From positions 1-64,000 of the IMG/VR virus record IMGVR_UViG_3300036766_001793: DNA of 64,000 nucleotides; one strand, written 5' to 3'. Below the pieces are notes generated by a model, which was not told the DNA's origin, did no database searches, and saw only the letters and a program-made list of their open reading frames with translations. Both the position numbers and the translations under genes were made by a program. Source of the stretch: a virus. This document shows, piece after piece, positions 13,493 to 20,686 of this stretch (positions are counted from its first letter, which is position 1; every line of letters begins with the position of its first letter).

Positions 13493-13707
13493 GCCTTGCC
13501 GGACCTGCCGGCCATGGCCTCGAGGACCTCGATGGTCCTGCCGAGGTCGGCGACCTCGCACAGCCGGCCGCAGTAGGTCATCCGCAGGCCGCTCGTCGAC
13601 CTGGCGGGGTCGAACCTGGTGGAGCATCGCGCGCACGCCTTCAGCCTGGCCGGGTCGTACCGCCAGCCGTCGGTCCTGGGTGGTGGGCTCGTCGTCGTCG
13701 TAGCCAT
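13489..13707 (-). CDS. TYCGxLCE-type zinc protein, 72 aa (paralogue of 48476-48715)
   Basis: ATG at 13705-13707. CARCSTRFDPARSTSGLRMT YCGRLCEVADLGRTIEVLEAM is a Cys4 knuckle followed by a helix. The same arrangement (CLRCG...RKSTSGSLKMTYCGTLCE) occurs in the protein at 48476-48715, so the two are paralogues about 35 kb apart, one in the accessory region and one among tail genes. Confidence 0.7.
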   Translation of the reverse strand: MATTTTSPPPRTDGWRYDPARLKACARCSTRFDPARSTSGLRMTYCGRLCEVADLGRTIEVLEAMAGRSGKA

Positions 13708-13721
13708 TGGGCTCGCCTCGC

Positions 13722-13745
13722 GTGTGTCTTGGTGATCCCATCGTA
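13722..13745 (-). promoter_or_regulatory. Promoter/leader cassette (TACGAT)
   Basis: TACGAT (13740-13745) followed by GGGATCACCAAGACACACG. Confidence 0.7.
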
Positions 13746-13801
13746 CGGCATGGGCGGCCGCGCGTCGGCGGGAGAACTGCGTGAGGCGAGTTGCGATCCG
13801 G

Positions 13802-14002
13802 TTACGCCGACGGGCCGATGACAGTCGCCTGGCACTGCGTGCAGGACCATCCGCCGCGAGGCAGCCCGCCGTACGGGCGGTGCCACCACATCTCCCGGCC
13901 GCAGCCCGGGCAAGGCGGCCCGTCCTCGGCGTCCGTGCCGACGACGCGCCACATCCGCTCGCCCACCTGCACCAGCCTGGTCTCCAGGGCGGTCCGGCTC
14001 AC
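13802..14002 (-). CDS. Zinc-ribbon protein, 66 aa
   Basis: GTG at 14000-14002 overlaps the upstream stop. After a helix (SRTALETRLVQVGERMWRVV) comes CPGCGREMWWHRP...CTQCQ, a Cys4 ribbon. The stop is the TAA of the conserved TAACCGGATCGCAAC block. Confidence 0.65.
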   Translation of the reverse strand: MSRTALETRLVQVGERMWRVVGTDAEDGPPCPGCGREMWWHRPYGGLPRGGWSCTQCQATVIGPSA

Positions 14003-14220
14003 GGCTCGCAGGCCTCGTCCGCGCTCAGCCAGACCAGCCCCCTGCCAGGCTCGTCAGGGTCATCGTCGCAGGTCCAGTAGGCCTCCTCGGAGTCGTAGAG
14101 GCCGACGAGGTTGAAGGCCAGGACGAGGCACCTCCCGCCCTTGAGGTTGACGAACGTGGCGACCTCGCCCCCGCCGACGTTGGCGGTGTGGACGCTCTGG
14201 ACGTATGGGAGGGCTTCCAT
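13999..14220 (-). CDS. Hypothetical protein, 73 aa
   Basis: ATG at 14218-14220 after GAGGTAAAGCC. MEALPYVQSVHTANVGGGEV ATFVNLKGGRCLVLAFNL is beta-rich, then an acidic segment (DDDPDEPGRGLVWLSADEAC). Function unknown. Confidence 0.65.
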   Translation of the reverse strand: MEALPYVQSVHTANVGGGEVATFVNLKGGRCLVLAFNLVGLYDSEEAYWTCDDDPDEPGRGLVWLSADEACEP

Positions 14221-14234
14221 GGCTTTACCTCGCG

Positions 14235-14254
14235 CTCGTGATGAATCCATTGTA
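14235..14254 (-). promoter_or_regulatory. Promoter/leader cassette
   Basis: TACAAT (14249-14254) followed by GGATTCATCACGAGCGCGAG. Confidence 0.7.
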
Positions 14255-14307
14255 CTGCCTCCCGGCCCCAGCGTCGGCTGGGGAGCGGCATGGGACTGGT
14301 TGCAGGA

Positions 14308-14384
14308 TGGTGGCGTCGGGAGTCGAACCGCCTCCTCGCCGGGCGCATCGCCGGCGCGTGCTACCGTTACACCATTCCGCGCGT
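14308..14384 (-). tRNA. Degenerate tRNA-like sequence
   Basis: On the minus strand GGTGTAACGGTAGCAC is a perfect tRNA D-arm and GGTTCGACTCC...GACGCCACCA ends like a tRNA with an encoded CCA. The acceptor halves (GCGCGGA and CGACGCC) do not pair and the T-stem has only two pairs, so it is not a functional tRNA as read. It starts 7 nt after the stop of the 118-aa gene. It may be a relic, a chimera of two tRNA halves, or damaged by sequence errors. Confidence 0.35.
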
Positions 14385-14390
14385 GAAGTC

Positions 14391-14747
14391 CTACCCAAGC
14401 TCGGCCTGCTGTACGCCGATGAAGACGTCCACATCCGTGCTCTTCCCAACGATGGAGCGGTTCGGCCTGGCCTCGGAGTCGGGCAGGTAGACTCCCAGCC
14501 ATCCGGAGTCAGACCACTCGAAGTCGCTCTCGCCCAGCTCCTCATCCGCGAAGGCGTTGACGTATTCGATCACGTTCCGCTTCAGCGTCGCAATCTCGCG
14601 CTTGCCAAACTCGGCGAAGGCGAGGCTGAACTGCGGGAAAAGCACGCCTTCTTCCTGGAAAAATTCGACCAGGGGGTCGAAGCTGTCCTCCTCCACCGCA
14701 TGGATGATGTCATCGCTCGTGCAGAAGCTGGCTACGTAGACTTTCAT
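14391..14747 (-). CDS. Acidic hypothetical protein, 118 aa
   Basis: ATG at 14745-14747. Acidic and aromatic (VEEDSFDPLVEFFQEEGVLF; ADEELGESDFEWSDSGWLGV) with markedly lower GC than its neighbours, which could mean recent acquisition. It is driven by the best cassette promoter (CTGACA-17-TATAAT). No family recognised. Confidence 0.7.
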   Translation of the reverse strand: MKVYVASFCTSDDIIHAVEEDSFDPLVEFFQEEGVLFPQFSLAFAEFGKREIATLKRNVIEYVNAFADEELGESDFEWSDSGWLGVYLPDSEARPNRSIVGKSTDVDVFIGVQQAELG

Positions 14748-14760
14748 GGCTTTTCTCCTC

Positions 14761-14807
14761 GTGTGTCTTGATAACTCTATTATACCCCTCCCCGCCGAAC
14801 GTGTCAG
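14761..14807 (-). promoter_or_regulatory. Cassette promoter with near-consensus boxes CTGACA-17-TATAAT
   Basis: The -35 CTGACA (14802-14807) and -10 TATAAT (14779-14784) are exactly 17 bp apart; the leader AGAGTTATCAAGACACAC follows. This site shows that the CCGACG/CTGACG element of the other cassettes is a sigma-70-type -35. Confidence 0.85.
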
Positions 14808-14819
14808 CCGGGGAGATGG

Positions 14820-14846
14820 CTAGAGTTCCGACTGACCGGAACTAGC
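14820..14846. terminator. Inverted repeat between two operons
   Basis: AGTTCC...GGAACT, with outer GCT/AGC, sits in the 117-nt gap between the genes ending at 14902 and starting at 14747. It is a possible terminator or processing site. Nothing else is seen in the gap apart from the promoter. Confidence 0.4.
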
Positions 14847-14901
14847 GACGCGGGTCGCCGAAGATGGCCACGCTCGTTCGACCGCGTCGGCGGGGAGGGC
14901 G

Positions 14902-15147
14902 CTAGGGTTTGAGGTGGCGCTCGCTGAGCTGGCGGAGGACCTCCTGGGCGATCCCCAGGTCATCCAGCGCCTCGAGTGGCTCGAGCTCGAAGTAGGCGAC
15001 GATCTCGTGCGGCGCCGCGTCGTCCAGGTCGGCCCCGGCGAGGTAGACGTCCACGCACGCGCGCCCCCTCCTGTCCGGCAGGGCGTTCAGCCCGACCCCC
15101 CTGAGGGCAAAGGCCACCGCGGCGGCCCGCTGGTCAGCCGGCCCCAT
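14902..15147 (-). CDS. Hypothetical protein, 81 aa
   Basis: ATG at 15145-15147 with GGGGAGGGCCGGCCCG before it; it overlaps the end of the upstream gene by 14 nt. MGPADQRAAAVAFALRGVGL ... EIVAYFELEPLEALDDLGIA is helical and acidic. Function unknown. Confidence 0.65.
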   Translation of the reverse strand: MGPADQRAAAVAFALRGVGLNALPDRRGRACVDVYLAGADLDDAAPHEIVAYFELEPLEALDDLGIAQEVLRQLSERHLKP

Positions 15148-15502
15148 CGGGCCGGCCCTCCCCGACCGTGACGAAGACTTCGATCCCCATCGGGTTCGGC
15201 GTGTCCACGACGAACGCCGGGGAGCACCCGCAGCCGCACCCGGCGGTCCGGCTCCACGGGGCTTTGGTCCCGGCCGGGAGGCCGAGCCGCTCGAGGACCT
15301 CCGGGAGGACGTGCTTGCGGTAGGCGACGTGCGGCTCGCTGCCGCGGGCGACGAAGCTCTGGAGGATGGTCTGCCTCTCGGTCCAGATGTAGATCCGCGT
15401 CTTGGCGAACCGGCCGTACCCGTAGCCGTTGTACCGGCCGCTCCCGTTAGCGCGGTTGGAGGCGCCCTCGCGGGCCTCGAACTGGGTGATGGCGAGTTCC
15501 AT
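15134..15502 (-). CDS. Hypothetical protein with CGCGC motif, 122 aa
   Basis: ATG at 15500-15502. GSGRYNGYGYGRFAKTRIYI W is Gly/Tyr-rich, followed by a helix (YRKHVLPEVLERLGLP) and CGCGCSP. Shape and size suggest a small alpha/beta protein; no family recognised. Confidence 0.65.
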   Translation of the reverse strand: MELAITQFEAREGASNRANGSGRYNGYGYGRFAKTRIYIWTERQTILQSFVARGSEPHVAYRKHVLPEVLERLGLPAGTKAPWSRTAGCGCGCSPAFVVDTPNPMGIEVFVTVGEGRPDGAG

Positions 15503-15515
15503 GGCTTGCACCTCT

Positions 15516-15538
15516 TTTGTGTTGGTGATCCCATTGTA
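15516..15538 (-). promoter_or_regulatory. Promoter/leader cassette
   Basis: TACAAT (15533-15538) followed by GGGATCACCAACACAAAAG. Confidence 0.75.
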
Positions 15539-15573
15539 CCGCGCGGGGGAGGCGGCCGTCGGCGGGGAAGGCG

Positions 15574-15942
15574 CTAGAAGCGCGGGCGGGCCGGGAAGAG
15601 GAAGTTGAGGGCCTTCTCGAGCATCCGCTCCGTCGCGGCGTCGGACGAGTCGCGGATCCCGGACCAGTCCCCGTGCGTGCCCGCGCCGGCGCCGTATCCG
15701 TCCGCCTCGGCCTCGAGGTCCAGCCCGAGGTCCCACGCCTCGCGGATGAGGAACAGCGGGAAGCCGGCGGAGAAGCTGGAGTAGAAGCCGGACCCCGGGA
15801 GGTCGAGCACGACGTCCTCGCCGTCCGCCATTCTCACGGGGACCCTCGTCGGGCCAAAGCCAGTGTGGTATTCCTCGCCCTCGAAGCCGCTCCAACTCCC
15901 GGACCGGTCGCCGTTCAGCCTGAGGCCCCTGAAGCGGTTCAT
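15574..15942 (-). CDS. Hypothetical protein, 122 aa
   Basis: ATG at 15940-15942 overlaps the upstream stop. Contains VPVRMADGEDVVLDLPGSGF YSSF, an Ala/Glu helix and a C-terminal hydrophobic end (LEKALNFLFPARPRF). The stop TAG leads straight into the next -35 region, as in many operons here. Confidence 0.65.
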   Translation of the reverse strand: MNRFRGLRLNGDRSGSWSGFEGEEYHTGFGPTRVPVRMADGEDVVLDLPGSGFYSSFSAGFPLFLIREAWDLGLDLEAEADGYGAGAGTHGDWSGIRDSSDAATERMLEKALNFLFPARPRF

Positions 15943-16268
15943 GGCCTGGCCTCCGCGCCGCGGCGCGCCTTCAGACGGGCAGCGTACTGGTCCATCGTGA
16001 GGTTCCGCGGCAGCGGCCGGCGGCCGCGGTCGAAGCGGTCGACGTAGGTGCTCGGGATGTCCTCGGGCCGGACCTCGGGGTGCCGGTCGAGGAAGTCAGA
16101 GGCCTCGACGTCCTCCTCCAGGTAGATCGCCCCACGCCCGCCCGTCGCCTCTGAGGCCTGGCCAGCCCAGTACCCGTACCCCGTCGCGCTCTCGAGCGCG
16201 TCCGGGTACTCCGCGAGCTCGACCCTGAGCCATCCGTGGCCGGGGTCCGATACGAACCTGAGCGCCAT
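15939..16268 (-). CDS. Hypothetical protein, 109 aa
   Basis: ATG at 16266-16268. Starts MALRFVSDPGHGWLRVELAE, the style of phage proteins that carry a His-Gly-Trp strand; then GAIYLEEDVEASDFLDRHPE and a basic C-terminal helix. No family recognised. Confidence 0.65.
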   Translation of the reverse strand: MALRFVSDPGHGWLRVELAEYPDALESATGYGYWAGQASEATGGRGAIYLEEDVEASDFLDRHPEVRPEDIPSTYVDRFDRGRRPLPRNLTMDQYAARLKARRGAEARP

Positions 16269-16271
16269 ATG

Positions 16272-16484
16272 TCACCTCGTGTGTGTTGGTGATCCCATTG
16301 TATCGCGCCGCGGCGCGGCCGTCGGCGGGGGAAGCGCTAGGATCGTCGAGCCTCTCTGCTTCGCGAACCGCTCCGCGACCTCCCTGTCGGCGGTGGTGAA
16401 CAGGCCGCCCCTGCGGTCCGCCCTGACCTCGTATGTGAATCTGTCCTGGGCTATCTCTAGGCCCTCCGTTCCTGTTTGGTTCAT
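16272..16484 (-). CDS. Small protein, about 50 aa of credible coding
   Basis: ATG at 16482-16484 overlaps the upstream stop. MNQTGTEGLEIAQDRFTYEV ...TTADREVAERFAKQ is credible. The frame then runs through the next promoter to 16272. The usual TAG before the -35 region (at about 16335) is one base out of frame, so a single-base error near the end is likely. Confidence 0.5.
   Translation of the reverse strand: MNQTGTEGLEIAQDRFTYEVRADRRGGLFTTADREVAERFAKQRGSTILALPPPTAAPRRDTMGSPTHTR
16278..16302 (-). promoter_or_regulatory. Promoter/leader cassette
   Basis: TACAAT (16297-16302) followed by GGGATCACCAACACACACG. Confidence 0.75.
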
Positions 16485-16591
16485 TTCCTGATCGGCTCGG
16501 TCGCCCCGCAGGCCCGGCAGTGGACGTGTGTCTCGGTCGAGAGGGTGCGCGACGACCCGCATTTCTGGCACTTGTCGAGGCCCTGTGCCAT
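16481..16591 (-). CDS. 36-aa zinc ribbon
   Basis: ATG at 16589-16591 overlaps the upstream TGA. MAQGLDKCQKCGSSRTLSTE ... HCRACGATEPIRK is a complete Cys4 ribbon and nothing more. Coupled at both ends. Confidence 0.65.
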   Translation of the reverse strand: MAQGLDKCQKCGSSRTLSTETHVHCRACGATEPIRK

Positions 16592-16815
16592 CAGTCTGCC
16601 CTGAGGAAGCGGAGGGCTGCGTCGAGCTGCTCGAAGACGAGGTCGAAGAGGATGTCCCGCGCGTTCTCGAAGTCGGCGCCGAAGTCGGCCCCGACCTCCT
16701 GGGCCACCAGGCCGGCGATCAGCTCCTTGAAGTCGTCGCCCTCGCTCAGCCCGTCGATGGCGTCCGCCGCGATCAGCCTGGCGGTCTCGGTCGCCTCGTC
16801 TCTATAAGCTACCAT
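16591..16815 (-). CDS. Helical acidic protein, 74 aa
   Basis: ATG at 16813-16815. Helical throughout and acidic (LSEGDDFKELIAGLVAQEVG ADFGADFENARDILFDLVFE). First gene after the cassette promoter. Function unknown. Confidence 0.65.
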   Translation of the reverse strand: MVAYRDEATETARLIAADAIDGLSEGDDFKELIAGLVAQEVGADFGADFENARDILFDLVFEQLDAALRFLRAD

Positions 16816-16829
16816 GGTTTGGTACCGTC

Positions 16830-16854
16830 CGTGTGTCTTGATGATCCCATCGTA
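16830..16854 (-). promoter_or_regulatory. Promoter/leader cassette (TACGAT)
   Basis: TACGAT (16849-16854) followed by GGGATCATCAAGACACACG. Confidence 0.75.
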
Positions 16855-16895
16855 CCGCCCCCGGCCGGCTCGGCGCAGCCGGGAGGGAGCAGGGA

Positions 16896-17273
16896 TCAGG
16901 GCTGGTCCCTGCGGCTCCGCTCGAAGGCCGACTCGAACCCGTGCGCCATCTCGATGAGGTCGTCGACCAGCTCGTCGAACGCTGCCGGGTCGTGCCTGGC
17001 CGGGAAGTGCCCGACTATGCCGTACTCGCTCGGCCTGCGCTTCGCGACGATGGACCAGTCCTCCTTGCCGGCGGACCAGCGGTTGAGGAGGCCGTAGTCG
17101 TGCTGCGCGGACCGCTGGATGCGGACCTGGTACACCGTGCCGCCGGCCTCGAAGACGAGGTTGCGCTCGACCACCGAGGCGAACTGCCCCGACGGCGTGG
17201 GGGCGGTGACGTAGTCGTCGATGGGCGGCCCGTCGGTCTCCCCGCGAACGTAGGTGGGCGTCGTCGTCTCCAC
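16896..17273 (-). CDS. Hypothetical protein, 125 aa
   Basis: GTG at 17271-17273, 1 nt after the upstream stop. Contains a beta-rich middle (GGTVYQVRIQRSAQHDYGLL NRW) and a helical acidic end. No family recognised. Confidence 0.65.
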   Translation of the reverse strand: METTTPTYVRGETDGPPIDDYVTAPTPSGQFASVVERNLVFEAGGTVYQVRIQRSAQHDYGLLNRWSAGKEDWSIVAKRRPSEYGIVGHFPARHDPAAFDELVDDLIEMAHGFESAFERSRRDQP

Positions 17274-17274
17274 G

Positions 17275-17874
17275 CTAGCCCCTCCCGATGCGGCGGCGGA
17301 ACGCGGGCGTCCCGCCCTGGTAGCCCACGGCGCCGTTCCGCCCGGGCTCGACCGGGGCGGCGAGGTCGGACAGCAGCTGCGTCTGGGTCTCCAGCTGGCC
17401 GGCGATCTGCCCCAGGACGCCGAGGATGCTCTCGAGGGTCGCGGCCTGCTCGAGCAGCAGGTCGCTGCTCTGCTTGCCGAGCTCGAACTTCACCATCGCC
17501 ATGACGCGGCGGGTCGTCTCCGGGTCGCCCGGGTCGCCCTCGACGGCCTCCGGGCCGGCCGGCTCCTGGGCGGGCTCCTCGGCGCGCGGCTCTGGCGGCC
17601 TGGGCCTGGGCGGGAACGGCGTGTCCTGGAGCCCCAGGCAGTAGCGCGCCTGGTCCTCAGTGTAGGCCGCGTCGAAGGGCCGGTTCCGGCCCTGGCCGGT
17701 GGCGCGGCCCCTGACGGCGTAGGCGATGGTGGCCACCGCGGCGCTGGTCCGCCCGAGGTCCCGGTAGATCTGCGCCTTGAAGACCTCGTTCAGCTTCCGG
17801 TCGAAGAAGACCGTGCAGGCCCTCTTCAGGTCCTCGAGCTCCCATCTCCGGCGGGCATTCAGTGGCTTAGCCAT
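17275..17874 (-). CDS. DNA-binding-like protein, 199 aa
   Basis: ATG at 17872-17874. Residues 1-75 look like a small helical DNA-binding domain (RRRWELEDLKRACTVFFDRK LNEVFKAQIYRDLGRTSAAV). A Pro/Glu linker follows, then a long helix (LLLEQAATLESILGVLGQIA GQLETQTQLL) suited to oligomerisation. It overlaps the upstream gene by 8 nt. Role unknown; a regulator is possible. Confidence 0.6.
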   Translation of the reverse strand: MAKPLNARRRWELEDLKRACTVFFDRKLNEVFKAQIYRDLGRTSAAVATIAYAVRGRATGQGRNRPFDAAYTEDQARYCLGLQDTPFPPRPRPPEPRAEEPAQEPAGPEAVEGDPGDPETTRRVMAMVKFELGKQSSDLLLEQAATLESILGVLGQIAGQLETQTQLLSDLAAPVEPGRNGAVGYQGGTPAFRRRIGRG

Positions 17875-18208
17875 GTGTCGTCTCCTGTTCCTTCTGCTCT
17901 CCGGCATTAGCTTCCGTGGTCCAGAGGAGGAACCACGCGTTGGCGACCTCGAGGGCGCCGAAGAGCTCGGCCGCCTCGGCGGGCGTGTGCGCCTGGAAGC
18001 TCGGTTCGCCGGCAAGCCCCGCCCCGAGCTCGGCGTCCGTGCAGGCACAGTCCTCGTGCGGCGGGCGCTCGAAGCCCTCGTCTTCCTCGTCCCTGGGCGG
18101 GCAGTCCTCGCAGTCCTCCGGCCGGAGCAGGCCGCAGACCGAGCATGGCTCCGGCTGCGCGAAGCAGCTCCCGCACCAGGGGTCACCGCACAGGCACGGG
18201 CCGCTCAC
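17867..18208 (-). CDS. Cys-rich acidic protein, 113 aa
   Basis: GTG at 18206-18208 overlaps the upstream stop (GTGA). CLCGDPWCGSCF, CSVCG, CEDCPP and CACTD give about four metal knuckles, followed by a helical acidic half (AEAAELFGALEVANAWFLLW). Function unknown. Confidence 0.65.
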   Translation of the reverse strand: MSGPCLCGDPWCGSCFAQPEPCSVCGLLRPEDCEDCPPRDEEDEGFERPPHEDCACTDAELGAGLAGEPSFQAHTPAEAAELFGALEVANAWFLLWTTEANAGEQKEQETTHG

Positions 18209-18549
18209 GATGACAGCCCCGCGCAGCACTTCGCCGCGCAGCCCGCCTTCTTGGGGGCCAGCTCCCTGAGCCACCGGCACTCGCGGCCGTTCAGCTGGTT
18301 CCCGCTCACTTTGCATACGGGCCGCGGCGGGTGGCCCTGCGGGCCGATCTCGATGCTCGCCACCCGGTCGCGGTGGCCCACGCCGAGGCCCAGCCCGGAA
18401 CCGACCCACAGGAAAACCTCGGCGATGCGGTAGGAGGACGAGAGGTAGTTATCGACCGCGACTTTCAGGCGGCCTGTGTAGTGGTAGAGCCTTCGGCGCT
18501 CGTCGAACTCCTCGACGCGCTCCAGGCTGAAGGGCGGGGTGACAGGCAT
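18205..18549 (-). CDS. Hypothetical protein, 114 aa
   Basis: ATG at 18547-18549. VEEFDERRRLYHYTGRLKVA VDNYLSS..., GSGLGLGVGHRDRVASI and a Cys cluster at the end (ECRWL...CAAKCCAG). No family recognised. Confidence 0.65.
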   Translation of the reverse strand: MPVTPPFSLERVEEFDERRRLYHYTGRLKVAVDNYLSSSYRIAEVFLWVGSGLGLGVGHRDRVASIEIGPQGHPPRPVCKVSGNQLNGRECRWLRELAPKKAGCAAKCCAGLSS

Positions 18550-18562
18550 GTCGGGCCTCCTC

Positions 18563-18586
18563 GTTTGCTTTGGTGATCCAATTGTA
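18563..18586 (-). promoter_or_regulatory. Promoter/leader cassette
   Basis: TACAAT (18581-18586) followed by TGGATCACCAAAGCAAACG. Confidence 0.75.
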
Positions 18587-18620
18587 CCGCGTCCCTGCGC
18601 CGGCGTCGGCCGGGGGGACG

Positions 18621-18947
18621 CTAGGATTCCTGGCCCAGCGCCGCGGCCAGGGCCGCCTCCAGGGCCGCCCGCTCCCCGGCGGTGGCTCCGCCGGGAGCGT
18701 CGCCGTACCTGACGGCCGGGCGCCGCTGATCCGGCGGGCGCTTGACGACGCGGGCGGCTGGCGGCTCGGCGGACAGGCGCGCCCTGACGGTCGCCGGCAG
18801 CCTGATGGCAGACCCCCTCCGGGGCCGCGGCTGGCGGACCGGCTTCCCGCGCACTGCCCGGCCGAAGCCGTAGCCGGCGGCGAGGGCGCACGCCGAGAGG
18901 ACCGCCAGGGTGGCGACGAACCCGGTCACTGCGTAGATGATTTCCAT
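18621..18947 (-). CDS. Membrane-anchored basic protein, 108 aa
   Basis: ATG at 18945-18947. One transmembrane helix at residues about 4-26 (IYAVTGFVATLAVLSACALA), then an Arg/Pro-rich cytoplasmic region and a helical Ala/Glu tail. Function unknown. Confidence 0.65.
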   Translation of the reverse strand: MEIIYAVTGFVATLAVLSACALAAGYGFGRAVRGKPVRQPRPRRGSAIRLPATVRARLSAEPPAARVVKRPPDQRRPAVRYGDAPGGATAGERAALEAALAAALGQES

Positions 18948-18948
18948 C

Positions 18949-19266
18949 TCAGTCGGCCTCGGCGTGGATCATCACCGCGCCGCTATTTATTAGGCCCTGG
19001 TAGAGGTCCAGGGTCCGGCCCGCGGCCGCCATGCGGCCCGCGAAGCGGCGGGCGTCCCGGTCGCGGAGGGACTCCCAGTTCCCCGCCTCTAGGAAGGCGT
19101 AGAAGCCGATGCTGACGTCGCCCACGATGCGGACCGCGAGGCGCGGCCCGTCCCCCAGCACTTCCGCCACCCTGCGGCCGCCCCCGAGGTAGGTCTCCCT
19201 GACGGTCACCCCGCCGGCGTGCTCCATGAGCCGGGTCCTCGAGTCCTGGTCCGTCGTCTCTGGCAT
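18949..19266 (-). CDS. Hypothetical protein, 105 aa
   Basis: ATG at 19264-19266, first after the cassette promoter. Beta-rich (GGVTVRETYLGGGRRVAEVL) then a helix (DRDARRFAGRMAAAGRTLDL YQGL). The same frame is open upstream but codon quality supports this start. Confidence 0.65.
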   Translation of the reverse strand: MPETTDQDSRTRLMEHAGGVTVRETYLGGGRRVAEVLGDGPRLAVRIVGDVSIGFYAFLEAGNWESLRDRDARRFAGRMAAAGRTLDLYQGLINSGAVMIHAEAD

Positions 19267-19279
19267 CTCGCGCCCCCTC

Positions 19280-19303
19280 TTGTGTCTTGGTGATCCCATT
19301 GTA
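19280..19303 (-). promoter_or_regulatory. Promoter/leader cassette
   Basis: TACAAT (19298-19303) followed by GGGATCACCAAGACACAAG. Confidence 0.75.
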
Positions 19304-19345
19304 CCGCCCCCGGCCGGCTCGGCGCGGCCGGGAGGACGCAGGGGT

Positions 19346-19581
19346 TCAGGAGATCTCACCGCCTTGGCGGCGCACCCCGGCCACGTCTCGTTGACCTGAG
19401 CCGCATCGGCCTCGGCCAGCGGGCGGGTGGCGTAGGTGACGGCCGGCTGCTCGGTGGGCTCCTCGTCGTCCGCGACATAGTAGCCGGCGAAGCCGCCGGG
19501 CCCGTAGACCTCGACGGCGAACCAGTCCTCGGCGGGCCTGCACTCCTCGCACGCCTCAGGGTCGTGGGACCGCTGGAAGCG
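19346..19581 (-). pseudogene. Coding region without start, in frame behind an amber codon
   Basis: Directly after the TAG that ends the 96-aa gene, the same frame continues with good coding sequence: RFQRSHDPEACEECRPAEDW FAVEVYGPGGFAGYYVADD... up to about 19355. No ATG, GTG or TTG start exists. Near the end one extra G in the GG of AAGGCGG would give the stop TGA at 19346. It is a second half of the preceding gene (broken or read through), or a separate gene whose start was lost. Confidence 0.5.
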
Positions 19582-19872
19582 CTAGTCCTCGAGGGCCTCG
19601 GCCATCAGCTCGGCCGCCCGCGGGCCGAAGCCGCCGACGTGCCACGAGACGAGGGCCTCGCGGCGCATGCCGCGGTTCTTATAGTCGTAGACGGTGGCGA
19701 CGGTCCCGTCCCCGAAGCGGACGACCCACTCCGCGAGGGTCTTGTCCCCTGCCGGCAATGGCTCGCCGAGCATGCCGGCCAGCTCCTCGAAGGTGGTCGG
19801 TTTCGGGAGGTAGCCCTGGAGGCTGGAGCCGAGCGAGCGGCGCCAGTCGTTGACGGTCTTGTAGGTGAGCAT
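19582..19872 (-). CDS. Hypothetical protein, 96 aa, ending in TAG
   Basis: ATG at 19870-19872. MLTYKTVNDWRRSLGSSLQG ... WVVRFGDGTVATVYDYKNRG is an alpha/beta mini-domain. The TAG at 19582-19584 is followed in frame by about 75 more codons of coding character (see the next feature). Confidence 0.65.
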   Translation of the reverse strand: MLTYKTVNDWRRSLGSSLQGYLPKPTTFEELAGMLGEPLPAGDKTLAEWVVRFGDGTVATVYDYKNRGMRREALVSWHVGGFGPRAAELMAEALED

Positions 19873-19885
19873 TGGTTCAGCCTCC

Positions 19886-19909
19886 GTGTGCGTTGGTGAT
19901 CCAATTATG
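19886..19909 (-). promoter_or_regulatory. Promoter/leader cassette (CATAAT)
   Basis: CATAAT (19904-19909) followed by TGGATCACCAACGCACACG. Confidence 0.65.
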
Positions 19910-19951
19910 CCTCCCCGCGGGACCGGCGTCGGCAGGGAGGGCGCATGAGTT

Positions 19952-20182
19952 TTAGAGGGCCAGTTCCCGCGGCCCGCCGTGGGCGGGGCAGGCTAGGGCG
20001 GACGAGTAGCCATGGCTCCACAGGCCGCCGAGCCACTCCCCGTAGCGCCGCTGGCCAGGCTCCTGGTCGCCGTATGCAGGCTCGTCGCAGAACCCTGCGG
20101 GAGAGCCGCCCGCCCAGGATGGGACGCCGCACCTGCCGACGCCATCGGTGAGTTCTTCGTGGTGTCGGCTATGCCGCGCCAT
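19952..20182 (-). CDS. Cys/His protein, 76 aa
   Basis: ATG at 20180-20182. MARHSRHHEELTDGVGRCGV, FCDE and CPAHGG form a plausible zinc site. The start touches the upstream stop. Function unknown. Confidence 0.65.
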   Translation of the reverse strand: MARHSRHHEELTDGVGRCGVPSWAGGSPAGFCDEPAYGDQEPGQRRYGEWLGGLWSHGYSSALACPAHGGPRELAL

Positions 20183-20616
20183 CAGTCCGACCCCCGGTTG
20201 TTCTCGTCCTCTTCGTCCTCGCTGTAGCGGCATTCCTCGCCGCAGTCGCCGCCGCCGCATTCGGGGCACTCCGGGTCGGAGTTGGGATCCTCGTCGAAGT
20301 AGACGTGCAGAGCGACCACGCGCCCCTCGCCGTTCTTCTCGACGTAGACTGGGTACCTCCCATCGCCGTAGCCGGAGGAGGCGGCCACGGCCATCCCTCC
20401 GCCGAGCTCGCCGTGGCCGGCACCCGAGCAGCTGGCCTGGCTCGCGCCCTCGTAGGAGTAGCCGAACGGCGGCTTCGTGGCCCCCTCTGAGTCCAGGTCC
20501 ATGAAGAGCCCATCCGTGTTGACGAACTCCTTCAGGTAGCAGGGGTCGCCGACCATCACCTGCCCGCTGTCAACCATGACGTGGCCGGCCAGGGCGGTCT
20601 CGGTTCCGTGTCTCAT
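20182..20616 (-). CDS. DUF4241-like protein, 144 aa
   Basis: ATG at 20614-20616 after CGAGGTGAACGAA. HVMVDSGQVMVGDPCYL followed by GDGRYPVYVEKNGEGRVVAL HVYFD recalls the DUF4241 pattern (memory-based). The C-terminal 40 residues are Cys/Glu-rich (CPECGGGDCGEEC). Function of the family is unknown. Confidence 0.6.
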   Translation of the reverse strand: MRHGTETALAGHVMVDSGQVMVGDPCYLKEFVNTDGLFMDLDSEGATKPPFGYSYEGASQASCSGAGHGELGGGMAVAASSGYGDGRYPVYVEKNGEGRVVALHVYFDEDPNSDPECPECGGGDCGEECRYSEDEEDENNRGSD

Positions 20617-20628
20617 TTCGTTCACCTC

Positions 20629-20652
20629 GTTTGCGTTGGTGATCCCATTGTA
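20629..20652 (-). promoter_or_regulatory. Promoter/leader cassette
   Basis: TACAAT (20647-20652) followed by GGGATCACCAACGCAAACG. Confidence 0.75.
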
Positions 20653-20686
20653 TCGCGTCTCCGCGGCCTAGTCGATATGGAGGGGG

